Assembly (NCBI RefSeq): GCF_010015445.1
Contig: NC_053112.1
Location: 8,699,403-8,763,402, forward strand
Origin: Perca fluviatilis
Lineage: Eukaryota > Chordata > Actinopteri > Perciformes > Percidae
Reading direction: 5' to 3'
Length of the DNA: 64,000 nucleotides
Below the pieces are notes generated by a model. The model was given only the letters and a program-made list of their open reading frames with translations, made no database searches and was not told the origin of the DNA. This document shows positions 46,649 through 60,300 of the stretch, in pieces. The position numbers were made by a program, and so were the translations under genes. Position 1 is the stretch's first letter, and every line of letters begins with the position of its first letter.

Positions 46649-49600
46649 ATGGCTCTCTCCAGGATCGGTCGATTGTCTCTGCTGGCGATTTTACTGCAAA
46701 TCGTGCTGATTTGCTCGGCTCAGGTGAGAAATAGGTGCTCTTTCTTTCACTAGTACATTCCATTAAACATTCCTATAGATACAAGGTCCTATAGGCATTT
46801 ATAGAGAAGTTAATGTACACTTAACAGTTATGTATTTTCTATGTATCCTTATAATATACTAAATACAGAATTAGAGGTGTCTGTGTGGTCCTTAAAAGTA
46901 AGTTTATAAGTAAACTTTATGTGATATTAATTAGAATCTCTTATGGTATCATATTGTATATTTTTATTGGCACTTTAAGTTTATTTGTGTCTCTCAGTAA
47001 TGAGTAGACTTCACTATACTTTTAGCACAGATTTTTCACCACATTATCTCTATGAGAACTCAGTGTGTGTGTGTTGCTGTATTAGTACTTTTTCTAGGGA
47101 CTCAAATATTCTTAACTATATACTAAACAATTTATGGTTTTAGTATTTCATTTTCTTAGTATCTGACTACACATTGTTATTGTTTGAGCTATTTATAAAT
47201 TCAGTATGGGGCAGGTGATTGTTGAAATTGGGTAAATTAAGGGTGTTTTTTTCCAGCAAAATGTTTAAATACATGCATTCAAAAACAACGACAAACGACT
47301 TCAATTATTTTACGAAGTTGATCTAAAACTGATCCAAACTGGGTTCCCGTGCACACACCTGGCACCAATAAGGTCCAGTCAGCAGCAGTCACCCGAACAC
47401 ATGCGGTTACTTAGGCGGCATAATGGGACGATAATAAGAAACCAGGTTTCATTTCATGACCTTTCCCCTCACATCATCCTAACAATGAGACTCTGTGTGA
47501 GCTGCCCTTCACACCACCACCACCTCCAGCAGCCGCAGCATGGGATGATATTTAAAGATGAATTTCAGTGAGAAAAAAAATGATTTTTTTGTGTGTGTGT
47601 TTGTTTTACAGAGGGGCCCGGTCGGTCCCAGAGGCCCCCCGGGGCCGCCCGGACCAGCAGGCGTGCCCGGAGTGGACGGCATTGATGTGAGTCGCTGTTT
47701 CAGTCGTAAAATTCAGTTTTCAGATGGCGTTCGAAGCTGCTACGTCCGGGTTAATCAGCTCAGTAAAGCAGGTTGTTCATTGTTTGGCACGAGGAGTTTT
47801 AACAATGAAGTCCTTTGGAAATAAAAAGGTTACATGACTTCATCCTGTCGACTTACAGGGATGTTACACTCCCAAAAAGTGTTAATGAGTGGGCAAAAAG
47901 CTGTAACAGAGCAGCTGTTATTTAAACTACAGTAAGGTCATTTTCATGTTATAATACAATTGGTTTCCTGCAGCACTATGGGGCTTAAAAACATTCTACA
48001 ACTCCTTCAAGTGTATGAAATTCTTCCAAAACCCTACCCAACAAACTCAAATAAGTATCAAGATCACACAGAAAAAAGGGCTGTTTTTCTTGGTCCCTGA
48101 ATATGTAACAGCCAGGATTACTAAGATCATGAGTTCAAGTCCCCCCTCCCCCCAATGAACCAAAAACAAAAAGTTAGTTGTTCAATTCTGTTTTCTGCAT
48201 TCTCCCCCTCAACATTAATGTTTAAATGCTGCTTCAAATCCCTCTTTGCACATCTAGGGATACAATTTCAGTGGGGAATATCCTGAACCATTTGAAAAAA
48301 TCAAAAAATGTTGAGTCTAAAAATATTGGAATCAGGTTATTTAAATTGTAGAATTTGTAGAAAAAACCCCAAATTCCCAGAAAAATATACAAAGGGACTT
48401 GACCCAAGTGTCCTCAACGCCCTGTGCAACAACTAAATAATCATGTGAAAATAAAGAGATTTTCCGTTAATGGATTAAGAAAAATTGGAAATGAATATCC
48501 TCATCTGAACACATGTTCTTCATGTATCTTCAGGGCGACAGAGGAGAAGACTCCACAGTGACCGGCGGACCAGTGAGTGGGCTTTTAATTTCACCTTTCA
48601 CATGCAGAAATGTGTAATGGATGCTGACTTTGTACCCAAATCAACAGCGTTAAGTCAAGTGGACTTTTGCTTCCAGGGCGCTGATGGTGATAACGGCAAA
48701 GACGGAGTTCCTGGAGCTGCAGGCCTTCCAGGCGCGGATGTAAGTGAAACAACATGTTAGGCACAGACTGGTAGGTTTCGGCATGTGGCTGGTCGAGTGT
48801 TCATCCACCAGACACATTTTCGAGGCTCGTCTCTTCTCAAGAAAGTGCTGAACAAAAGGTTCTGTTGAATTTTGAATCCACCAGCTGCTTCAAATCCAGT
48901 GGATGAGAGTCTTTTTCTTCCCTGCAGGTTGAACTCTCCAACAAGAGGATGTATTGAAACTCTGTAAGATCTGAGCTATTCAGATCTGCTGCTGTGTGAG
49001 CAAGTTTGTCTTAGCTTCCACTGAGTGAAAAAAAACATATTCCTTGGTTAAATCAATCTGGCTATTTAGGGGAGAGTCTCGAGTGGCTTCCTGACAGAAA
49101 CAGGGGTCTTTTTGTGTGAGGTGGAGGGGTGTGCAGAGGGGGGATCGGCTGCCCAGGGACGGCTGACAGGAGAGAACCGTATGCAGGGAAAGGTGGTGCA
49201 GAATGGACTCAGTGTGTTTGCTGTCTGGCTGTGGTGACGGTGCTGAGAACAGACGAGCAGATTCAGAGCTTAATGTGGACTGAAACTGAGAATAAGCACG
49301 ATAAATTGTACCCAGCTTGCACAAGCACGCTTTGAGGGAAGAGATAGAGAGAGTTTGTACACTATACAGTAACATAACATAGACCAGAATGCAAAGCAGT
49401 GAGAAGATTGTTGTGTTTTGGGTGTGAAAGGAGAAATCCACATGGCATGATCTACCATGCTATCTGAGGGGTATGCTTTTTTTGGGTTTCCACTTTTTGT
49501 TATCATTGATTGATTCTTTAGTTTAAGGTATGTTTGATTCCCTTTGCTTGCTGATTCCTTTGAGCAGGTGGAGCGTTTTTTTGAGGGATATTTATGGAGG

Positions 49601-52600
49601 AGGCAGATGAGGGGCGGAGCTAATGGAAGGAAGGCCGCGCCTCCTACTGATATCAAATTTTTTGTGTTTAAATCTTTTCATCGAGGAAGCAGTCAGAAAA
49701 AATTCAGTGTTACAAAATTGGCCTTGCTTTAGAGTTAGAGACAAAACAAACAAACCAACAAGTAATCCAAACTATACGATGATATGGGTTGTTTTATTCC
49801 TACCTGATAATACGACCCACGTTTTACGAACGTTTTATGCCCAGAGAATGTAACGGTTGCGGTTTTAAACACGTCGTTGACATTGTGAAACGGTTGTTTG
49901 GTTATGTTTAGGCACAAAAAACTACTTGGTTATGTTTAGAAAAAGATTGTGGTTTGGGTTACAATCAGACGTTTATTCACATTCGGTTACGCACGTGACC
50001 GGAACGTGGCGTAGCTCCTTTTGTTCCGTAAAGTTAAAGGGTAATTTAGTTTTTTTTTCAACCTGGACCCCATCACCCCATACATTTGTGTCTAATAGAC
50101 TGATGTTTGAGATTGGTCCAGTATTGAGCGAGAACGCAGTGACCCGGCCAGCGCGAACCAAGCTGCAATGCAACCTGATAGGGCCATTATGCACCCTTGA
50201 TTTTCCACTAAAAGTGATTGTTTTTAAAAAAAATACTCAAATTGTTATTAAAGTGTCTGACAGCATAATCGATCTCAGGAGGTGACTTCTTGAGAGGTGA
50301 CAAAGGACTTATGTGGGCGTTTTTTGGGGGAGGAGAGTCATTTAAAGACATGTACACAACTATGGCCTTATCCCACCCTTCCTCCCCAGACTTCACATCA
50401 TGTCACTCCAAAGTTATCAATGTATTGGAGAAAGGGATGCCAAATCCTGTTAAACTGTTTCAGTTTGCTTATTAGCGAGAACCGTAGTCTCTCTAAGTGA
50501 GAAAGTTTTACGATGAGTGCAGTTTTTGAGCAGGGAAAACTGATCAGAGACTCAAAGCACCACCAGAAATGGGTCAGGTTCCATTACTGTATGCAACATA
50601 TTCGATCAAATGTGGAATACAATAGTCCAAAATGGAGTTAATTTAGGACATAACTGTGGAGAAGAGAAGAGTGGCTTCTTCAGTTTGGCGTTTGATGTAA
50701 CTTTGTTTTTGCGTAATGAAGTCTGTGGATGATCTTAAATTGAGACAGTGCCTAGAGTTGGTGGAGCATTTGTGAATTATGGGTTATCCCAAAGATAACG
50801 ATCTATCTCCCTATCCAGCTTGTGTTCCCAGATTTCACATTTGTCCCATATATGAACGCAGGCAAAGGAAGGTTTCATAAGTTTATTAGAAGCATCATTC
50901 CAATCATTCATGTCTTGGTTTAAGAGGATTATTCTGTTTTCTTGTTTATGACTTATTTTCATAGTTTTTGGCCATCATTTAAATCAGTAATTATGACATT
51001 CTTCTTAACAAATTAAATGCAGAGATCTGGGGATAAGAACCGTCAGACATGTTGTAATGAAACCTCCAGGTTAGCCAAACAGTGGTAAACATCCATCCCA
51101 GTTTACAGACTGACCGGTTTCCATTATACACACACCATTTTGTGGCGTAACTTGGAATGATTAATAATGTTCTTTGTGCATGAGATTTTTATGGTTAATT
51201 AGCAAGGAAAGTACAAACTGAGACCTGAACCAGGCCCATACCCAGGTCTTTAAGACCAGACCCAACTAAACCTTACTGCTGTTGCTAAACCCAAAGCCAA
51301 CCTGAGACAAGAGCTATATATTTCCTTTAATTACTTTCATTACTGATTGGTAGTTTCCCATTACAGTTACACTCACGGTCTTTGTACTTCACATTCTATA
51401 ATTGCGACACATGGACACAGAGGATTGCCTCAGTGAGAGAGAGAAAGAGAGACATTTTCTTATAAAATTACATTTGAACATAAACCAACAGAACCCGACC
51501 AAAGCCTGAAGCTTTACCGGAACATGACCCAAAACCCAATACATTCAGGATCTGTCAGCTTCAAGTCGGGTAGAAGAACCCTAAAATAAGTGGTTTAGAT
51601 AATCTGGCTAAACTGTTGGCTTGTTAACAACCTGTGTGATTATTTGTCCTTCTTGCCCCATGGCTTTGTTGTAGCCTGTTTATTGCAGTGTCCCCAGAAA
51701 TTAATTTGATGAGTACAATAATCAAAACCGACAGAAACAAAAAGGCCGAAACTACGAAAATAGCACCCAAGTTGTGATAAACAGAAGTTGTCCTATAATT
51801 TGCTGATGACATGCCAGTTCAGTTTAATGGTGACCTCATCATTCCCACTCGGTCCCTGATGTTTGGTTGTTTGGTTTTAACCCTTGTGATGATAAGATAT
51901 ATCCCGAGGGAAATTGCTGTGCAGCAGTAGCGATACAAAGTGGGAAGAGTGCAAACAGTCTAATGTATTGTAGTGGGTATACTGTACTGTATATATATAT
52001 ATATACATATGCCAGAATCTGCCTTTGGGGGAGGGGGGCCATATCATAGTGGGGGGTCTGGGTGTCCTCCCCAAGGGAAGTTTTGAGCATCAACGACTTA
52101 ATTTCCTGTATTTGGATACACTTTTATGCACCAATTTACCATTTACAATTCAAAATATATCAAAAATATAATGTAAAGTATGTTGTTGCATGTCATTGGG
52201 CATTTTTAAGTGGGTATATGGAAATCCTGGAGCTTTCTTAGTGGGTATAGTGCGTACACCTGCGTATCACGTAGACTACACCACTGAGTGCAAATATATA
52301 GAGTGACAATAACAATAAGGCGCAATGAGTTATGTAATTTAACTGAAGTGATCCTCTGAAGGCAAAGATCCCTTATTCTTTAATATAGTAGACATTAGCA
52401 TATGTTTTGTAAGACACATAACTTAATGTTATCAGTTAGTTATTAGTTTATTTGTTTACATCATAATGGGTTGGATGTTTTGTAAATGATGATGTGTCAT
52501 CTTTGTAGGGACCTGTTGGACCTCCTGGAGATACAGGCCCAGTGGGCCCAAAAGGACCAAAAGTAAGTTTATTATCGCAACATTTTATTATATTAATCTT

Positions 52601-55600
52601 TCTGTTGAAATGTTAGCGCTAATTCTGACTCTGTCGGCTGAGCTGCTGGCTAAATCTTTTGGCCAACCTATAAGCACATATGCTGTTCTTTCCTGTTGTA
52701 CTACAATATGTTTTATGTCAGATTGAACATTTCTGCTCTTGTTTGTTTTCAGGGAGATTCTGGGCCACGTGGGCCTGCTGGAGAGCCTGTAAGTTATATA
52801 TTAGCTTTATATTTATGTTTTAACAATACCCAGATTAAATTGATCAGTAGCGCAGATTCTGTACTGAACTTCATCCACAGAGTTGTGTTAATATTAGCTA
52901 CTTAGGTGTTAGGATACATAGTTAAGGATCAAATGCACAATAATATAATGTGTATTGATAATAAACTGCTCAGTAAAGAACTGATATGATCTGTAAAAAG
53001 AAGTCTTTGTTACATAAATCTGTGTATAATGTTGTAATACTGCTGACTATATAAGTCTATTTTGTTCATCTTATGCAACCACTAACACTACTTATACACT
53101 ATGTTATTACAGCTGCAGTTTAAATAATAATACATGTATATCTAGGTTTGATCAGTCTCAGTCTGACGCTGTCAATGAATGATTTCTCTCTCACAGGGTG
53201 AAGGACCTGATGGGCTGGATGTGAGTATAGACACAATATCACACTTTATACACTATGCTGGTAACTGCATGCAACATTAATCCTGTAAAAATAAATCATT
53301 ATTTATTTGTTGATTATATTTTGAGCGTAAATTTCTGTAATTTCAAATCCACGACTAAAGTTAAAGTCCCTGTGTGTAACATTTTTAGTTGTTCATTATC
53401 AAAATCTGTGTTGCCTGTTCACAAACTCGTCCTTTTTCATGAATATTTACCACCACCATCCATTCCAAGTATTCCTTTTGGCTTGAAATTTTACATTTGC
53501 GTTTGCATGAACTGGGGTAGACCAAGGGGGTAAGCTTCGCTTCAGAACTTGAACCTCCTATGGCGCCATTTTGATGCTACAATACGATCACCTCCCGTTA
53601 GCATTCCATTGACTGCCATTCATTTTGACGTCATTTTGGCAGTGAATAACTTCACATCTGAAGCGTTTAAAGACTCTATTTGTCCGTTGTTTATTTCTTA
53701 AAAAAACACGACAATGTATAAAAGGCTCCATTACCTTGTACCTCACGTTATGGCTCCGTAGCAGACGCTTTTGTAAAAATAGGCTAACGATTGTGTCACA
53801 TAGTAGAGGAATTACCGTATAGTACAGGAGAAGCTCGCAGGCAGTTTCGACTTAAATGAGCTGTTTAGGTTTAATTACTAATGTTAACTAGCATGTTAGT
53901 TAGCAATAATTAGCCTGTGCCTATGTTATCTCCTTACATATACCTACTCTCTCCGTCTCTGTAAGATTGGGAATGATTGAGATTTCTCTCGGCACAGCTA
54001 CCAGAAGACTTCACACTTTCAGACAGGTTGCTCACGTCACATCTACGTCTTCGAGCTCAGTTAGAGGCTGCGTAGTAACGCTCAGCCAGCACCGGGAAAG
54101 TGCTTCTAATAGCCTTCACTGGTCTCCGTCCAGAGACACGGGATCTGTTGGTCCATTCTTATATACTGTCTCTGGGGTAGACCCTCCAAATTCATGCGCC
54201 ATCTTGAAATACGTTAGCTGGTAAGGGACATACAGAACATACTGCTCCGCCTTTCGCGTTTTTGCTGTCACATGATAAACTCACCGGTGCTGCTAATGGG
54301 AATCGTCGCTTTCCGGCCCTTTTTGAAGCGTGAAGGTTACCATGCTAACCGTAATATGTACTTTTGAACTGCGTGGCGCGAGAGAGTTGATTGCGATATA
54401 TGATCTCAATGCTAGATGGGAGAAATTCCCACACATTGGACCTTTAAAGCTTCTATAGACATAACAATAGTAATACGTTTCCTCAGGGTTGTGTTTGGGC
54501 TGTGACATTAATAGTAAATATTTTGAATGCAGGACTTTTACTTGATTTCTATCATGCAGCATTGCTACTTTTACTTAAGTAAAAGATCTAAAATGATCTT
54601 CCACCACTGAATATGGCTGTATTTATTAGTCACAGCACACAGCACATGGACGAGTATTACATGCTTAATAAAATCCTGGTTACATCTCTGGTTATGAAGA
54701 TTTTTGAAAAAATCACAAAAGATATAGTGGTCTTCCTTATAGATGACAAACTGGATCTCTTACAACATGTTTCCTTCCTCTTTAACGTTTAAAAAAACAA
54801 ACATTTTTAACTATTGTTTGGTGAGTGTTTGTTGGATCGACTGTATGGACTTGGAAACTGCAAATGAACGGCCCATTGAGATTAAAAAGTGTCTGAATCT
54901 GAAAAAAATATAATATGCATAGGTACCAAGGATACATTTGCTACAGTGTCAGAGGCTTTATTGCAAAGTGTGTTTGTTAACAGGGTCTTCCCGGTACAGA
55001 CGGGCTACCAGGTGAACTGGGCAAAGTTGGAGCACCTGTGAGTACACTTATCATTTTAATTATGTAAAGTTTGTCATCTTTGTTTATATTTATTCAAGTA
55101 AACAAAAATTAGCAATAACTATGTTTCTAGATGTCCTGAGAACTTCAGCAAAAAAAAAGAACACAGATACATTTTACATTTTTACTGCTGAAAAAAAAAA
55201 AAAAAAATTTTTTATAATTTAAAAATAATTCTGTGTCCACAGATTCCTTGTGGCCTTGTTGATAATGGTAGCTGTTGATGCTGCATTACGATTTAAGATT
55301 ATTGCCCACATTAATAAAGACTCTTTAATCTCTCACAGGGAGCGAGAGGAAAGAGAGGTCAAGTGGGTCTTCCTGGTGTTGCTGGGCCGCGGGTAAATAT
55401 CACAGCTTCTGTAACATAAATATTATTTTACTTTCATGGTGGCAGGGGCAGCTCTCGATGAGAACCATTAGATGCATTAATGTAAAGGTCGGAATGGAGA
55501 AGAAAAGTTTATTTAGGCTCAACACACATTGTGTTTTTCTTCTAGGGTCCTCCAGGCGTGTATCAAGGCGAGGACCTGGTAAGTTTGATCTCAAAGTAGA

Positions 55601-57313
55601 TTCATTTACAGTGTTTCCACTAGGTTGACTGCTTTAGCCCGGCAGATGGGTCTGCGAGGGGGACTCTACCACCGCCACACCAAATTCCATTCTCAATTTA
55701 ACACTTTCAAGTTTCAAATCCACATGAACCACTATTTATGCACATCGTCATGAATTGGACTGACCGCACAGCACTTATTTAAAAAGGATAGATGTCATTT
55801 TTAAAGCTGGTTTGCCTGTTACGCCAGTTATTTCCTTATTCAAGCAATGTAGCATTTAAAAGGCTATTGTGCTCACTGCACATAAAACGCTACAGTACAT
55901 AACTTCCAGCAAACTTCACGGAGAACAATGAGGGCAAAACAGCATCACCGATCTAGCCTGGAAATCCAGACCCAAATCCGAAAGATTAAGGGTCTGAGTA
56001 ATGAAAATGGCCCAACTCGAGGGGCGGCACCAAGCATGCGTTTGAAAATCTCACTGCACGCAATTGGATAACACTACGACCAATCACAACAATACACAGG
56101 GTGACGTATCCAGAGCCGCATACGTTTAGCTACCAGCGGAGCTAACTGGTAGACTAAACTGTCGTCATCTGTTTAGCTCGCCTCTGGCCCGCCTATACCT
56201 CTGGCCCGCCTATATCAGATACACTGATGTGATTGGTGCAGCTCGGCTACAAGGGCATAGTTAATGAGCATCATTACTCAATGCCAGAGTGACTCGCTGA
56301 GCAAATTAAAATTGTGCTCTCGTGAGAATTCTGGATTTCCAGGGATATCTGCCTGTTTTACTGTCTCTGACCAACCGGTGGTATTGTGAGCATATGAAGC
56401 CTCGAGAAATGAACTATTTTTCTGGAAAGCTTTAACGCCTCACAAGGCTTCATCTCACCATCACTGCCTTTTAGAAAAAAAAATCATAATTATCAGTGAT
56501 CAATTTGTTGTAAAGACGCAAAACAAATACATTTGTTAATTTGCTCTTACTGCTAGCTCAGGGGGTCACTGGACAGTGGAGCCCCCTGGTGGCAGGGCTC
56601 TTCCATGACCTCAAATAGGCTGTTGTGTTTTTCAGTGTCCCAACGCCTGCCCTGCTGGTCTCAATGGACATCCCGGTCTCCCCGGCATGAAAGTGAGTAA
56701 AATGTCACTGATGCTGCTATTGTTTTCTCTCGCTTTTTTTATAGATAAATGTAACTGCACATGTTCCTACCTGTCTGTCTGTAGGGCCACAAAGGAGTTA
56801 AAGGTGAATCTGGTGAGCCTGGAAGACAAGGACACAAGGTAACATCCTTTCACACTGTGCAGCTGCTATATAAGTCTGTGTTTTCTCTGCAGCTTTTGAA
56901 TAATATAATATAATAATATAACAGGATGACAAAACTTACGGTTTTCTTTCAGGGAGAGGAGGGTGAACAAGGGCCCCTGGGTGAAGTTGGATCTCAAGGA
57001 CTACCAGTAAACTATTTCACCATTCTCTCTCAACTCGCTGTCACAATAAAAGTTCTCTCGACATGCTTCAAGCGAGTCAAACATATTAACATGGGACATT
57101 TCTGTCTCTTCTCCTCTGTCCGCTGAGTAATTTTAGGGCCCAGGTGGACCAAGAGGCCTCCAAGGAATAATTGGCTCCAAAGGCGACAGGGTAAGAGGTC
57201 ACACAGTCAAACACACTGCAGACGAGTCTCATCGAGTCGTAAAACAAAAATTAAAGAAATGTCCATTATGTTTAAACCCACGAGAGATGTTTACTGAGTA
57301 AATAAAAACACAG

Positions 57314-57357
<44 letters not shown>

Positions 57358-60300
57358 TCCACAAAATGGCTGACTACCAATTATCCCATCAGGACAAGAC
57401 ACTTGATGGCTGACCTACCAAACTGCCAACAAAGACATTTCAAAATAAAAGCTCATTAAAAGAATGCAACCATGCAGTCACAAAATATAGTCAGAGCGCA
57501 TTAAAACCTAAGGAAATGCGAAAGAACAGCAGTCCAATTGATACTTTTTTATTTCGGGCACTTCCTCAGCGTGTAAAATTGAAAAAGTATCAATACACAC
57601 TCAAAAATGGAGGTATGAGACAAGATCTTTTCTGTACTTACAGGTACACTTTTTTTAATAGGCCAGAAATGTACCTTTTGACTAATCTGAGGGTACAAAA
57701 TAAAAAAGAAGGGTACACAATTGTCTTTCAAAAGGGTACCTCTTCTGCTACAAGATTTTGTACCCTTTTAGGTACAAAAGGGTACTTCTATTTCTGAGTG
57801 TAGGAGTGCTGTCCTGAGTACATTTTATAATTTAAATATGTTAAAAATTCTTGAATTGATTCAACTTTTACTGACCACAACGATTTCCCGTCTCCACAAA
57901 CAGGGACCTCGTGGGAAACCTGGTGATGGAGGTCCTCAGGGAATCCAGGGACATCCAGTAAGTCTGCATCTTTGTCTCACCTCTGTTGACCCCCTTCTTG
58001 TTATATAGACATAAATACTGATAATATGAAATTTTTTTTAGGGTGATATGGGTCAAAGAGGAGCCATAGGTGAGCCCGGGCCAGCGGGAGTGCAGGTAAG
58101 ATCTTTCAGATACACAAACCAGACCAAATAAAACAACAGTGACACAATTTAGCAGCTGTAAACTTATGATTTGTGTACCAGTTTTTGTTGTCTTAAAATC
58201 TTGGAAATAAATCAACAGACTTAATGAAAATACTTGTTTTTAATGTCACTGGTCCTTTTGTTTCTCTGTCCAATGTTTCCTTTAGTATGTGTTATAAATT
58301 TAACTTGTTTCTGTTTCCTTCTTTGTTTTATTTAAAGGGCAATCGGGGTCCATCTGGAATCCGAGGAGTGCCAGGGCCAAAAGGAGAGCCTGTGAGCACC
58401 TCTTCATCTTATCAATCAATCAATAAATATATCCCTCTTCCAACCTAACTACTGTCCTGCTGCGTTATACCTATATCTTTCATAATGCAACCATATGAAT
58501 GTGGTGATCCAGCCAACACATCTTATTTTTGTTTGAAAGTCATATACTTTTCTACCTCTGTTTGTTCGAAGTGGTTCCTTCATTTAAAGACAGACGTATT
58601 TGTGTAATTATCTACGATAACCCTTTCATGTATCTGGTCAACAGGGCCTCCCTGGTCCAGATGGTCGTGAGGGAATACCCGGGCTGCCAGGATCAGCGGT
58701 AACTATACTATCTACTTTTATTTTACATTTTTACAGAAGTGTGTGAAAGTGATTTTTAGCTGCAAAACAAGTTTTGATTGTGAAGTGTGCTTTTAGATAG
58801 AAAGTCCTCCATCTAAATCTAAAGACAAGTCATTAAAAAGAACTTGCGCCCACCCTGACAGTTTGTTTCTGTGTTTTTTTAGGGTCTTTCAGGGAAAAAT
58901 GGGGCTCCAGGTGATGCTGGCCTACAAGGACTTCCTGTAAGTGCGACCTCTGACCACAAAGCTTCTCTGATTCATCATTAACAGCGTGAGATTTGTTGAT
59001 GTTTGATATAATTTTCTTCATGTAGGGTTTGCCAGGCGCTTATGGCCATAAAGGAGTCAGTGGTCCAGTGGTATGATTACAATTTTATTTAGTAACACTA
59101 TAAATAACGGATATTTCCACTACTACTACTACTATTACTACTATTACTGATGGCCAGATTGTAGATTTCAAAATAAAATACACAGCACTGTTTTTCTCTT
59201 TTTGTCACCAGGGTAACACAGGTGATCCAGGTGTTGTAGGAGTGATGGGGTCTCCAGGGAAACAAGTAAGTTTGAAGCAAGTTCAAACACACCTTTTGTG
59301 TTACAATAAAGTTCATTTAATTGTAAAACAAGAGCCTCGGAGTTAGTATGTAAAAGCACATTAAACTACCTGAGAAACACCAACCACTTAACTGGTTTGA
59401 GGTATTTTAAGAACTGACTGTGAGAATTGTCCTCAACTCATAAAATAATCAACAAAGCTTTTCTTGAAGTACAAGACAAAAGCCGATGCCACTGACTGAA
59501 ATTATTTGATGTCTTATTTGTTTCCAGGGCGAGCGTGGCGAGCAGGGAGAGGTGGGACCTGTCGGACCCAGAGGAGGACCAGTGAGTCAGCTGCAGCTAC
59601 ATTTCACTTAAAGCTGAGAGAGACAGTTTTCTCCCTGAGACAGGAAATATTATAAGAGTCCCACTTCTTTTCTTTCACTTCCTGCCCCAGCACTTGTCAC
59701 CCATCCCAAAAGCCTCCAAAGCAGATCTCTGTGTCCAGTAGCCCAAACATGGCACACTCACAGGACATGGCACAAGCCTCCCAAAAAAAATTAAATCACA
59801 GGCAGATTGTCAAATAAAATGCACAGACAGACTGATACTCGTTGCAGTTAGTTGTCATTATTGAATGTCAAAAGGTTGCATATTATAGCCTGTGTAAACC
59901 TGGTCAAAGTCTGATTGAAGGAGGTTTCTAAGACCATGCACAACATTTTTCTGAAGGGCCAAAGTGAAGGCTGAGTCAGATTCAATCACATCATTTATCT
60001 TTCATTTCCAAGATTGAAAGTAAAACCGACTTAAGCAGGAGGATCAACCAGATCAGTGAAAAAAGTACTGCACCTTCGTTTAATCAATTTTTACCCCTCC
60101 TGAACATCAACCAGAACACGTACAGTCTGCTGCACAGTTCAGTGTTTTACATCATGCATATTGCAGTTTTTTTACATTTCTGCATCATCTAATACATACA
60201 ATATGAACGGAGTTACAAATTATGATGCCTATAACTGCCACAGAACGAAATTTAGCACACCTAGCACAGAAAACAGTGTGACATAAAAACTGCCAGATAA

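Noticed and set aside
49129..50500. Several 60-130-residue frames in the large collagen intron
   Set aside because: No Gly-X-Y or NC4-like features, no consistent splice sites; some overlap a gttatgtttaggcac-type fish repeat.
53967..54224. 85-residue plus-strand frame
   Set aside because: Lies wholly inside the TTAA-flanked element of family C and shows no protein-family features.
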